Virus record (IMG/VR): IMGVR_UViG_3300037526_000015
Span: 1-20,879 of that record
Origin: a virus
Length of the DNA stretch: 20,879 nucleotides
Reading direction: 5' to 3' (one strand)
Below, one piece after another: positions 7,340 through 14,799 of this stretch. Numbering within the stretch: position 1 is the first letter of the stretch; every line of letters starts with the position of its first letter. The notes under the pieces are model-generated. The model saw only the letters and a program-made list of their open reading frames with translations. It made no database searches and was not told where the DNA came from. The translations under genes and the position numbers were made by a program.

Positions 7340-8802
7340 ACCTACAGGCCCTTCCGGAAGAAGCGTTAAAAGAAATTCTATCGCTTACGGAAGCGAAGAA
7401 GAAGCTGGACTTGCGCGAAGTAGCGTCGGAAAAGTTCATGCCGTTTGCGCATCATGTGTATGAAAATTTTATCGAGGGTCGTCACCATCGGGTGATCTCC
7501 GAAAAACTTGAACGCGTTGCACGAGGGGAACTCAAGCGACTTATAATTAATATGCCCCCGCGTCACTCTAAGTCAGAGTTTGCTAGTTTCTTGATGCCTG
7601 CGTGGTTTTTGGGCCGCAACCCAAAGCTCAAGATCATTCAGGCTACGCACAACACGGAGCTTGCGGTTAGGTTTGGTCGTAAGGTTCGGGACTTAATCGA
7701 CGATCCTGCGTACAAAGAGATCTTTCCTGATACGAATTTGAAGGAAGACAACAAGGGTGCGGGTAAGTGGCAGACGGACAAGGGCGGTGAATACTTTGCT
7801 GCGGGTGTTGGCGCGGCTGTTACGGGTCGTGGTGCGGATCTTTTTATAATTGATGACCCCCACTCCGAACAGGACGCCTTGAGTGAAAGTGCGTTTGATA
7901 ATGCGTATGAGTGGTACACATCCGGTCCTCGACAGCGTTTGCAGCCGGGTGGATCGATTATCCTAGTTATGACCCGCTGGGGTAAGAAAGATTTGACAGG
8001 TCGTTTGATGGCTGCACAAGGTGGCGATGTGATGGCAGATCAGTGGGAGGTTGTTGAGTTCCCTGCAATTTTACCCAGCGACAAGCCGTTGTGGCCTGAG
8101 TTTTGGGACAAGTCGGCGCTACTGTCCATCAAAGCCTCTTTGCCTGTTGGCAAGTGGAATGCTCAGTGGCAACAGAACCCTACGGCATCTGAGAGTGCGA
8201 TTGTAAAACGCGAGTGGTGGCAAGACTGGGATCGAGAGCAGATACCTGCGATCAAGTATATTGTGCAGGCATACGACACCGCGTTCTCTAAAAAAGAAAC
8301 TGCGGACTATTCTGCCATAACCACTTGGGGGGTATTTACGCCTGACGACGGTGGCCCTGATAACATCATACTTATGGACGCCCGTAGGGGGCGTTGGAAC
8401 TTTCCTGAACTAAAGGAGATTGCCTATGAAGAGCACGAATACTGGGAGCCAGACATGGTTGTGGTCGAAGCGAAAGCGACGGGTACACCGCTCATTGACG
8501 AGTTGCGGCTTCGCGGTATTCCAGCGCTGGGCTTTTCACCGGGCAAGGGAAATGATAAGGTAACGAGAATGCACATGGTCGCTCCGTTGTTTGAAGCGGG
8601 AATAGTGTGGGCACCTATGCATGAAAAATTTGCGGACGAGGTGGTGGAAGAAGTAGTTTCATTTCCTAATGGCGATCACGATGACTTTTGTGATAGTATG
8701 ACGTTGGCACTGATGCGCTTTCGGCAAGGAGGGTTTCTTTCTTTGCGGGGAGAAGAGGAAGAGGATAGCTTGTACGCACCTCGTAAACGGGAGTATTACT
8801 GA
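7336..8802 (+). CDS. terL: Terminase large subunit
   Basis: A 488-residue packaging motor ATPase/nuclease that cuts concatemeric DNA and pumps it through the portal. The ATPase half shows Walker A MPPRHSKSE (73-81), Walker B LFIIDD (169-174) and the coupling motif MTRW (212-215). The RNase H-like nuclease half shows AYDTAFS with D314, VVVEAKA with E378, and a DHDD...D cluster (447-453). This order is typical of the Terminase_6-type large subunits, and the length is normal. The ATG at 7336 overlaps the preceding stop (ATGA). No small terminase subunit is visible upstream in this window; the genes before it are LysM proteins, so terS lies elsewhere or is unrecognised. The portal follows with a one-base overlap. 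Confidence 0.96.
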   Translation: MNLQALPEEALKEILSLTEAKKKLDLREVASEKFMPFAHHVYENFIEGRHHRVISEKLERVARGELKRLIINMPPRHSKSEFASFLMPAWFLGRNPKLKIIQATHNTELAVRFGRKVRDLIDDPAYKEIFPDTNLKEDNKGAGKWQTDKGGEYFAAGVGAAVTGRGADLFIIDDPHSEQDALSESAFDNAYEWYTSGPRQRLQPGGSIILVMTRWGKKDLTGRLMAAQGGDVMADQWEVVEFPAILPSDKPLWPEFWDKSALLSIKASLPVGKWNAQWQQNPTASESAIVKREWWQDWDREQIPAIKYIVQAYDTAFSKKETADYSAITTWGVFTPDDGGPDNIILMDARRGRWNFPELKEIAYEEHEYWEPDMVVVEAKATGTPLIDELRLRGIPALGFSPGKGNDKVTRMHMVAPLFEAGIVWAPMHEKFADEVVEEVVSFPNGDHDDFCDSMTLALMRFRQGGFLSLRGEEEEDSLYAPRKREYY

Positions 8803-11285
8803 TGGCATTACCACCAAACATGGTTGTACCGGGCCTAGACTTAGACAGCACAGAGGGTCTTCCTGATGTCGAAGTGGACGTGCCCAGCCCAGTAGATTTC
8901 ACTGGGGGTGCCGAGGTAATTGACGACGGGCAAGGCGGAGCGATTGTGCAAGCCATGTCTGAAATGGAAGATCAGGACGTTGAGGTTGAGATAATTGATC
9001 ACGACGCTAACCTTGCGGAGTTTTTAGATGATGGCGTTCTTGGGGAAATTAGTAGCGAGCTTGTGGGCCTCTATGAAGAGGATTACGACTCTCGTAGTGA
9101 GTGGGAAGAAACTTATACAAAAGGCTTGGACCTTCTTGGTATCAACTCTCAAGAGCGGTCTCAGCCGTTTGAAGGCGCTAGTGGGGTTACGCACCCGTTA
9201 ATTACTGAAAGCGTTACGCAGTTCCAAGCGCAGGCGTACAAGGAAATGCTCCCTGCTGGAGGCCCAGTTCGCACTCAAGTTATTGGTTTGCAGGACCAGA
9301 AGCGCGAGGATCAGGCCCAGCGCGTCAAACATTACATGAACTACCAGATTATGGAAGAGATGGAAGAGTATGATCCGGGCATGGATCAGATGCTGTTTTA
9401 TCTTCCTTTGTCTGGTTCGACCTTCAAAAAAGTATATTTTGATCCGTTAAAGGGGCGCGCTGTAGCAGAGTTTTTACCTGCGCAAGATCTAGTGGTGTCG
9501 TATTCTGCTACTGATTTGGCGACGGCTCCCCGCGTGACCCATGTTTTAAAGATGACCGATAACGATGTGCGTAAGATGCAAGTATCTGGTGCGTACATGG
9601 ACGTTGATTTATCGGGCTCTGGAGACCCAGACGAGGATGAGGTAGACCAGAAGGTAAATAAGCTACAAGGCATCTCACGAGGCTACACAGACGATATCAG
9701 AACTATTTTAGAGATGCACTGCGATCTCGACATTGAGGGTTTTGAGGATGCAGATCCCATGGGTGAGCCCACGGGCATCAAGCTCCCTTACATTGTGACG
9801 ATAGACAAAGACAGTAATCAGATCTTAGCTATCCGCAGGAACTATGCAGAAATGGATCCGCTTCGTAAGAAGCGTCCGTATTTTGTACATTACAAGTTTC
9901 TTCCGGGTCTAGGGTTTTACGGTTTTGGTTTGATCCACATGATAGGGGGCCTTGGTCGTGCCGCTACAAGTATTCTACGTCAACTTATTGATGCGGGAAC
10001 TTTGGCGAATCTCCCAGCAGGATTCAAGGCGAGAGGGGTTCGGGTTCGGAACGATGACGAGCCTTTGCAACCCGGGGAATGGCGGGACATAGATGCGCCC
10101 GGTGGCAACATACGGGACTCATTAATTCCGTTGCCGTACAAAGAACCCTCGGGGACTTTGGCGCAACTGCTGGGTGGTTTAATTGAGGATGGACGTAGGT
10201 TCATTTCTATTGCTGATCAGCAAGTTAACAACATGAGCGCGGACACTCCTGTGGGCACGACGGTGGCTATGTTGGAGCGTGGCATGAAGGTCATGTCTGC
10301 TATCCACAAACGTCTGCATTATTCGCAGAAGAATGAGTTTCGTTTACTAGCCCGTATTTTCAAAGAAAACATGCCCCCTGAATATCCGTATGAGGTTGCG
10401 GGTGGTTCGGCTGCGATTAAGCAACAGGATTTCGACGACAAGATTGATGTATTGCCAGTCAGTGATCCTAACATATTCTCCATGGCGCAACGCGTTACGC
10501 TGGCTCAGACTCAACTCCAACTGGCTCAGTCTAATCCACAGATGCACAATCTTCACGCTGCATATCGTAGGATGTACCAAGCGCTTGAGGTCCAGAACAT
10601 TGATGAGATCTTGCCCCCACCCCAAGAACCTCAACCGATGGATCCCGCCATGGAGAATGCCAAAGCTCTTATGGGCGAAATTCTACGGGCATTTCCAGAG
10701 CAGAACCACGAAGTACACATTGAGATCCACATTATGTTTATGAAGACGCCTATTGTGGCAACGTCCCCACAGATCATGGGCTCGTTTATGTCTCATATTC
10801 AGGAGCACGTCAGTATGCTTGCGAAGAAGCAGGCTATGGACGAGGTCAAGCAAGCGTTAAGTGGGGCTAAGATGATGGCGAATGTAGGAGCGGTCAGCCA
10901 AGGGTCAGTGTTGGAGTATGAAAAACAATTACAACAAGACTTGCAGAATCAACAGGAAGTTGAGAACCTAGTCGTACTGTACCAACAGAAGATCATGGCG
11001 GACGTATTAGCTCGTTTGATGCCTGAGAACCCGAACGAGCCTGATCCGTTAGTAGCTATTCGGATGCAGGAGCTAGAGTTGCGTAAGCAGAAACAAGGGC
11101 AGGATGCAGTGAATGATGCTGCTAAACTTGAGTTAGAGATGAACAAGGTCGAGCAGCGTGATCGTTTAGACAACGCTCGCATGGACTTGCAGGAAGAGAT
11201 TGCCGATGACCGCAATGCGGTTAACAGAGAGCGGATTGCTGTTAATGCTGAGATCCAGCAAATGGCTATGCAACGGAGGGGATAA
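8802..11285 (+). CDS. P22-type portal protein
   Basis: An 827-residue protein forming the dodecameric DNA gate at one capsid vertex, where terminase docks and the tail attaches. Its N-terminus (about 1-85) is very acidic. The block ITESVTQFQAQAYKEMLPAG (about 135-155) and the core around GLGRAATSILRQLIDAG (about 382-400), followed by an ISIADQQVNNMSADTPVGTT segment, are typical of P22-like portals, which are much longer than T7 or HK97 portals. The last 200 residues are long charged helices rich in Gln, Glu and Lys, as expected for the helical barrel that P22-like portals project into the head. The ATG overlaps the terminase stop (TGATG). Next to TerL, this identification is secure. Confidence 0.92.
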   Translation: MALPPNMVVPGLDLDSTEGLPDVEVDVPSPVDFTGGAEVIDDGQGGAIVQAMSEMEDQDVEVEIIDHDANLAEFLDDGVLGEISSELVGLYEEDYDSRSEWEETYTKGLDLLGINSQERSQPFEGASGVTHPLITESVTQFQAQAYKEMLPAGGPVRTQVIGLQDQKREDQAQRVKHYMNYQIMEEMEEYDPGMDQMLFYLPLSGSTFKKVYFDPLKGRAVAEFLPAQDLVVSYSATDLATAPRVTHVLKMTDNDVRKMQVSGAYMDVDLSGSGDPDEDEVDQKVNKLQGISRGYTDDIRTILEMHCDLDIEGFEDADPMGEPTGIKLPYIVTIDKDSNQILAIRRNYAEMDPLRKKRPYFVHYKFLPGLGFYGFGLIHMIGGLGRAATSILRQLIDAGTLANLPAGFKARGVRVRNDDEPLQPGEWRDIDAPGGNIRDSLIPLPYKEPSGTLAQLLGGLIEDGRRFISIADQQVNNMSADTPVGTTVAMLERGMKVMSAIHKRLHYSQKNEFRLLARIFKENMPPEYPYEVAGGSAAIKQQDFDDKIDVLPVSDPNIFSMAQRVTLAQTQLQLAQSNPQMHNLHAAYRRMYQALEVQNIDEILPPPQEPQPMDPAMENAKALMGEILRAFPEQNHEVHIEIHIMFMKTPIVATSPQIMGSFMSHIQEHVSMLAKKQAMDEVKQALSGAKMMANVGAVSQGSVLEYEKQLQQDLQNQQEVENLVVLYQQKIMADVLARLMPENPNEPDPLVAIRMQELELRKQKQGQDAVNDAAKLELEMNKVEQRDRLDNARMDLQEEIADDRNAVNRERIAVNAEIQQMAMQRRG

Positions 11286-11482
11286 TGCCCTTAAAATCAG
11301 GCAAATCACAAGGTGTTGTCAGTCAAAACATCAAGACAGAAATGGCTGCTGGAAAACCGCAAAAACAGGCGGTTGCTATTGCTTTAAGCAAAGCGGGTAA
11401 ACGTAAATATTCTTCTGGCGGTACGGTTAATAAAAGGTTTAGTCCGATAGCCCGACCTCAGAGGTTTGTCGGAGTGTTCTAG
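11285..11482 (+). CDS. DUF6496-like small basic protein with GG-containing tail
   Basis: A 65-residue basic protein. Residues 1-38 (MPLKSGKSQGVVSQNIKTEM, then GKPQKQAVAIALSKAGK) match the phage family I recall as DUF6496, of unknown function. It has a C-terminal extension KYSSGGTVNKRF ending in RFVGVF. The SGGTV motif resembles GG-hydrophobic-V/I motifs near the ends of other small proteins in this window (13388, 19156, 19434, 19687). The ATG overlaps the portal stop (TAATG). The protein could bind DNA or act in assembly; nothing in the sequence decides this. Confidence 0.8.
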   Translation: MPLKSGKSQGVVSQNIKTEMAAGKPQKQAVAIALSKAGKRKYSSGGTVNKRFSPIARPQRFVGVF

Positions 11483-11646
11483 TGTTGTGTGTGCTTGTAT
11501 TCGTAGGATACGGGCACGTTTTTGTGAACGGGTACGGTAGCTGGTTCTATAAAGCGTGTCACTACCAGTGTCGTAACGAGTACCCCAAACGTGTGTACCG
11601 CGTTAGCCCCGAGTATTATTGTGCAGGGAGCTTTCGTGTAACATGA
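11482..11646 (+). CDS. 54-residue hydrophobic Cys/Tyr-rich phage peptide
   Basis: This short gene fills what would otherwise be a 160-base gap. Its GTG overlaps the previous stop (TAGTG, 11480-11484) and its TGA overlaps the next ATG (ATGA, 11643-11646), the same spacing used elsewhere in the operon. The product starts with a short hydrophobic stretch (MLCVLVFVGYGHVFVNGYG), possibly a membrane anchor, and continues with CHYQCRNEYPKRVYRVSPEY then YC. Apart from the Cys at position 3 there are three Cys (26, 30, 47). The NEYPK...SPEYYC pattern resembles small proteins I recall from marine phages next to the same C-tail-anchored neighbour. Function is unknown; its position before the lysis genes allows an envelope role. 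Later starts (TTG 11485, GTG 11491) are possible. Confidence 0.72.
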   Translation: MLCVLVFVGYGHVFVNGYGSWFYKACHYQCRNEYPKRVYRVSPEYYCAGSFRVT

Positions 11647-12086
11647 TTGATCCATTTACAGCATTCGCGGCGGTGAAATCCGCGGTTTCCGCAGGCAAGG
11701 AGATCGTAAACGTCACTAAGCAAATCGGTGAGTTCTTTGACGGTGTGGATGACTTACGCGCCGCCCATGAAAAAAAGAAAAACAGCCTTTTCTCTGGTTC
11801 AGATGAAAACGCTATGGAAACCTTTGTCAATTTGCAGAGGGCCAAAGACGCCGAGGAGGAACTTAGACAGATTGTAATTGCAACCAGAGGTTTTAGCGCG
11901 TGGGGCGAATTGCAAGCTATACGGGTACAGGCTCGGAAGGACCGCAAGGCTAAGATTGCAGCGGAGAAGAAGCGCAAGGCTAAGTTGGTTGAGCGTGTAG
12001 TCATTTATGGCGGGGCGGTCATAATTGTTTCTATAATGCTGGGTATTACGATTGTGATAATTTTAGCCAAGCAGGGGCGCATCTGA
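11643..12086 (+). CDS. Phage helical protein with C-terminal membrane anchor
   Basis: A 147-residue protein. I take the ATG at 11643, which overlaps the upstream stop (ATGA); a TTG 24 bases earlier is also in frame, and AGGGAG lies 12 bases upstream, rather far. The N-terminus MIDPFTAFAAVKSAVSAGKE begins an amphipathic helical region. A Lys/Arg-rich helix (about 100-118) precedes one strong transmembrane segment (about 120-142, VVIYGGAVIIVSIMLGITIV) near the C-terminus. This is a tail-anchored layout with the soluble part probably cytosolic. Proteins starting MIDPFTAF with this architecture recur in marine phages next to holins. It could aid lysis or be a minor structural protein; neither is shown by the sequence. 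Confidence 0.75.
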   Translation: MIDPFTAFAAVKSAVSAGKEIVNVTKQIGEFFDGVDDLRAAHEKKKNSLFSGSDENAMETFVNLQRAKDAEEELRQIVIATRGFSAWGELQAIRVQARKDRKAKIAAEKKRKAKLVERVVIYGGAVIIVSIMLGITIVIILAKQGRI

Positions 12087-12340
12087 TGGCAGACGGGGTT
12101 TCAGGAGTAGGTTCTTCTCCTTTTAATGTAGGAAGCGATATACACGCCCAAACACGGTCCCGTGAGCGCATAGAAACGCATCTTGTGGAGCAGAGGGTAG
12201 AAAAAGAACACAGGGCCAACCACAGCCATTTAGAGGCTCTTGCAAAGCAACGATTGGACTTACAAGAAAGTTATGATAGGTTTGGGCGCAAGACTAATGC
12301 GGATCGTCCGCAGGGAACAAAGTTAAACATAGAGGTTTGA
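12086..12340 (+). CDS. Small charged helical protein, unknown function
   Basis: An 84-residue protein overlapping the previous stop by one base (TGATG). The N-terminus (MADGVSGVGSSPFNVG) looks disordered. Residues about 20-70 are rich in Glu, Arg, His and Gln and predicted to be helical, possibly a short coiled coil. There is no signal peptide, membrane segment or cysteine. It lies between a tail-anchored protein and two holin candidates, so a lysis-related or virion-associated role is possible. I do not recognise a named family. Confidence 0.65.
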   Translation: MADGVSGVGSSPFNVGSDIHAQTRSRERIETHLVEQRVEKEHRANHSHLEALAKQRLDLQESYDRFGRKTNADRPQGTKLNIEV

Positions 12341-12341
12341 C

Positions 12342-12530
12342 ATGGAAAAAATACTGGCTTGGAAAATTATGCCGCGTCTTATGATGCTGGTGATGACCAT
12401 AATGTATATCCGCGTTTTGGAGTGGGGGATGAGCCTTGATGACTTGTCAACACAACAAAGTGCAATGATATCAATATGTTCTGGGGCCCTTACAGGAGCC
12501 TTTGCCGTTTGGCTGGGGTCTGAGAAATGA
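12342..12530 (+). CDS. Small two-TM membrane protein, putative holin
   Basis: A 62-residue protein with two hydrophobic segments (about 9-28 and 42-58) joined by a short polar loop (SLDDLSTQQS) and a charged end (GSEK). Size and topology fit a class II-type holin or an antiholin. The start is two bases after the previous stop, and the next gene begins inside its stop (ATGA), giving translational coupling with the GTA-type holin. That position, followed by the endopeptidase, supports a lysis role. No lethal activity can be shown from sequence, so holin is inference from context. Confidence 0.6.
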   Translation: MEKILAWKIMPRLMMLVMTIMYIRVLEWGMSLDDLSTQQSAMISICSGALTGAFAVWLGSEK

Positions 12531-12916
12531 GTATCTTTACCGCTGCATTAGGGCCGATAGCAAACCTTGCAGGCTCTTGGTTACAAGGCAAAGCCGATAA
12601 GAACGCTGCTGCTGCGGAGCTAAAGCTAACTGAGGCGAAGGCGAAAGCCCAGATATTATTGTCCGAAAAGACAAGCGTTGCTGACTGGGAACGCATCATG
12701 GCAGAGGGCGCAAAATCAAGCTGGAAGGACGAATGGTTCGTAGTAATTCTGTCTATCCCATTGATTTTATGTTGGATTCCGGGTGCAGAAGGTTGGGTTG
12801 ACCGTGGCTTTCAGCAGCTTAATAAGGCCCCGGACTGGTATTTTTACAGCCTTGGAATTGCAATAAGCGCGAGTTTCGGTGTGCGCGGGGCGCAGGCGTT
12901 TTTTAAGAGGAAGTAA
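12527..12916 (+). CDS. GTA-type holin (3TM family)
   Basis: A 129-residue protein with a mildly hydrophobic N-terminal helix (about 1-20), an Ala/Lys/Glu-rich amphipathic helix (24-46), then two strong transmembrane segments (about 71-87 and 104-122) and a basic end (FFKRK). The KSSWKDEW just before the first strong segment and the PDWYFYSLGIAISASFGVRG block resemble the 'Holin of 3TMs, for gene-transfer release' family found in gene transfer agents and marine phages. Such proteins make inner-membrane holes that let the lytic enzyme reach the cell wall. The endopeptidase starts two bases after its stop. Family assignment is by motif recall. Confidence 0.75.
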   Translation: MSIFTAALGPIANLAGSWLQGKADKNAAAAELKLTEAKAKAQILLSEKTSVADWERIMAEGAKSSWKDEWFVVILSIPLILCWIPGAEGWVDRGFQQLNKAPDWYFYSLGIAISASFGVRGAQAFFKRK

Positions 12917-12917
12917 C

Positions 12918-13382
12918 ATGAGCGAGTTTAAGTTAAGCCAGCGTAGTCTGGACCGTATCGAAGGAATTGATGACGAGCTATATACATTGGTTCGCACTGC
13001 CATACACAATACGCCGTATGATTTTGGTATTCCTAATCTTGGAGGATTAAGGACCATAGAAGAGCAACGGGCGCTTGTGGATTCGGGCGCGTCGAAAACC
13101 ATGAAAAGTAAACATCTGGATGGAATGGCTTTTGATTTTATGGTTTTTCTGGGGCCTAGAGTTTGCTGGGAGTTGAAGTTTTACGACGATGTAGGTGATG
13201 CGATTGTAAAGACCGCCAAGGACATGGGCATCAAGCAGCTTAAATGGGGAGGGGCTTGGCATATCGACAACATCCTAGACTGGGATGGTACGATGTTAGA
13301 GGCGTACAATGATTACGTTAAGTTACGGGTGTCGCAGAACCGCACACCGTTTGTAGACATGCCCCACTTTCAAAAAGGATAA
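12918..13382 (+). CDS. M15-type peptidoglycan endopeptidase (endolysin)
   Basis: A 154-residue zinc peptidase of the M15 (VanY/T5 lysin-like) group, which cuts peptide bonds in peptidoglycan stem peptides at lysis. I chose the ATG at 12918, with AGAGGA (12906-12911) 6 bases upstream. The zinc motif SKHLDGMAFD gives ligands H66 and D73; the third ligand is H150 in the terminal PHFQ. The usual WGG motif is at 110-112. In T5-like enzymes WGG and PHF are nearly adjacent; here they are separated by about 36 residues, an insertion I also recall in some other phage enzymes. There is no signal peptide, so it needs the holins just upstream to cross the membrane. No spanin genes are evident nearby. Confidence 0.9.
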   Translation: MSEFKLSQRSLDRIEGIDDELYTLVRTAIHNTPYDFGIPNLGGLRTIEEQRALVDSGASKTMKSKHLDGMAFDFMVFLGPRVCWELKFYDDVGDAIVKTAKDMGIKQLKWGGAWHIDNILDWDGTMLEAYNDYVKLRVSQNRTPFVDMPHFQKG

Positions 13383-13387
13383 TAGTT

Positions 13388-13777
13388 ATGATTTCTAAAG
13401 CTACTGAGAAGGCCATCGAAGACGCAGTGTCCGAAGCTGCGAGCGACGATGAGAAAAACCCTACTTCTCGTTATAACACGCAGAAGGGCCGCAATAACAC
13501 GGCAAAGTACGGCAGGAAAGCTAAGAAGAAGCTGCCGAAAACGCCTAAGATCAAAAAGGATCCTGAATCCCCCAAAGGATTTAAGAGCAGCAAAATTCCG
13601 GACACACTAGAGTCTGGTAGCTCTATGGGCGTAGGCACTGATCCTACTAGATTTGGGGTAGGGGTTCGTGTCGGAGAAAGAAATCGTATGGGTGACACCG
13701 TACCTAAATTTGCTATGGGCGGAGAGGTTCGTCAGGGAGATGTCCGTGACAACTCCAAACGTGGAAAGTGTTACTAA
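13388..13777 (+). CDS. Basic, disordered small protein with GG-containing tail
   Basis: A 129-residue protein rich in Lys, Ser, Pro and Gly with little hydrophobic core. An acidic helix (1-23) is followed by a basic stretch (about 30-67, GRKAKKKLPKTPKIKKDPES). The C-terminus FAMGGEVRQG...KRGKCY includes the GG-hydrophobic/charged-V/I motif seen in other small proteins of this window. AAGGA (13375-13379) lies 8 bases before the ATG. The next gene overlaps its stop (TAATG). Nucleic-acid or capsid-interior binding is plausible from charge; no family is recognised. Confidence 0.65.
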   Translation: MISKATEKAIEDAVSEAASDDEKNPTSRYNTQKGRNNTAKYGRKAKKKLPKTPKIKKDPESPKGFKSSKIPDTLESGSSMGVGTDPTRFGVGVRVGERNRMGDTVPKFAMGGEVRQGDVRDNSKRGKCY

Positions 13778-14136
13778 TGACAACAATTATGATCAGTGTG
13801 CTTCCTGACGGGATGCCCGTAGATAAAATGGAAAGCGATGACGACGGTAAAAGTTGTCCTCTCCCAACGCAAGATGAAGACTTAAATCAAGAAAACAAAG
13901 ACATTGCGATTGCGGAGTATGAGTACGGCGATGCGATGACTGATGCCGAGTGCGGAAACTGTGGGATGTATAATCAAACAGAGGACATGCTTGCTTGCAT
14001 TGGAGACGACTCTGGAAATCTTGGGTATTGCCAATTGCTAAAGTTTTCATGTATGAGTGAAAACACATGTAGCGAGTGGGTAGAAGGTGGTCCGATCACA
14101 TCTGATTCACAAGAGGAATACAAGGATAATCTATAG
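13777..14136 (+). CDS. Acidic Cys-rich small protein, possible metal or Fe-S binder
   Basis: A 119-residue, very acidic protein. The ATG at 13777 overlaps the previous stop (TAATG) and has GGAAAG upstream; an in-frame GTG at 13768 is less likely. The C-terminal half holds six cysteines: C59-x2-C62, C74, C85, C92 and C98 (ECGNCGMY, GYCQLLKF, SENTCSEW), followed by GGPIT. The spacing suggests a structural zinc site or an iron-sulphur cluster of the small high-potential type, but the match is only to Cys spacing and aromatics. Similar Cys-rich proteins occur between lysis and head genes of marine phages as I recall. Function is unknown. Confidence 0.68.
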   Translation: MTTIMISVLPDGMPVDKMESDDDGKSCPLPTQDEDLNQENKDIAIAEYEYGDAMTDAECGNCGMYNQTEDMLACIGDDSGNLGYCQLLKFSCMSENTCSEWVEGGPITSDSQEEYKDNL

Positions 14137-14348
14137 TGGATGTTGTTGACTTTGCAAAACATGTGTATAGGTTGTTGAGAGAGCGTGAGAACGATATTGG
14201 GCGTTCATTAGTTAACGGGTCTGCCAAAGACTGGGAGACTTATAAGATGATGGTGGGAGAGGTACGGGGACTCTCTTTTGCCAGAGAAGAAATAAAGTCC
14301 CTGCTGGAGAACAACGCTGACGATGTCGAAGACATTATATCTTCCTGA
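14136..14348 (+). CDS. Small helical phage protein of unknown function
   Basis: A 70-residue helical protein starting at a GTG that overlaps the previous stop (TAGTG). The sequence begins VDVVDFAKHVYRLLRERE and includes a central WETYKMMVGEVRGLSFAREE helix and an acidic end. There is no membrane segment or cysteine. Short proteins with this FAKHxYxLLRxRExDI opening are common just upstream of head genes in phages, and may be head-assembly accessories; that is context only. It overlaps the co-chaperonin gene by 26 bases. Confidence 0.65.
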   Translation: MDVVDFAKHVYRLLRERENDIGRSLVNGSAKDWETYKMMVGEVRGLSFAREEIKSLLENNADDVEDIISS

Positions 14349-14799
14349 TCATGTCGCGCAGAAAATGAACAAAGAAAAGGTGGACTCATCGTCTGCTTCT
14401 TCCGAAGTTGGTAGCGCGTATGTAGATACTCAAGATCGAGTGCTAGAGCCTTCGCTTCTTGATAAATCCCTTCTTGATCGATTACCCCAGCCCACAGGGT
14501 GGCGCATTTTAGTAATGCCGTATCAAGGAACAATTAAAACAAAAGGTGGATTGCACCTTCCCGACGAGGTTCGAGAAAGAGAAACTGTTGCTACAGTTGT
14601 AGCATACGTTCTTAAACTGGGGCCACTGGCGTATAGCGATAAAAAGTATGGCTCTGCTTGGTGTGAAGAGGGGCAGTGGGTTTGCATTGGTCGATATTCT
14701 GGTTCTCGATTTAAAATTGATGGGGGAGAAGTTCGCATCATTAACGATGACGAGGTGATTGCAACAATATTGGAGCCCGATGATGTCAAACACGTCTGA
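14323..14799 (+). CDS. GroES-like phage co-chaperonin
   Basis: A 158-residue protein with a Cpn10 fold from about residue 48 onwards: PTGWRILVMPYQG, a mobile-loop-like TKGGLHLPDEV, then TVVAYVLKLGP, and the C-terminal strands EGQWVCIGRY, RFKIDGGEVRIINDDEVIAT. It would cap the host GroEL ring and help fold capsid protein, like T4 gp31. The N-terminal 45 residues are an extension absent from GroES. I keep the ATG at 14323 although it overlaps the previous gene by 26 bases, because LYLPDHVAQKMN looks conserved with phage relatives; ATG 14365 is the alternative. No clear ribosome-binding site is present at either. Location directly before scaffold and capsid genes fits the role. Confidence 0.82.
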   Translation: MSKTLYLPDHVAQKMNKEKVDSSSASSEVGSAYVDTQDRVLEPSLLDKSLLDRLPQPTGWRILVMPYQGTIKTKGGLHLPDEVRERETVATVVAYVLKLGPLAYSDKKYGSAWCEEGQWVCIGRYSGSRFKIDGGEVRIINDDEVIATILEPDDVKHV

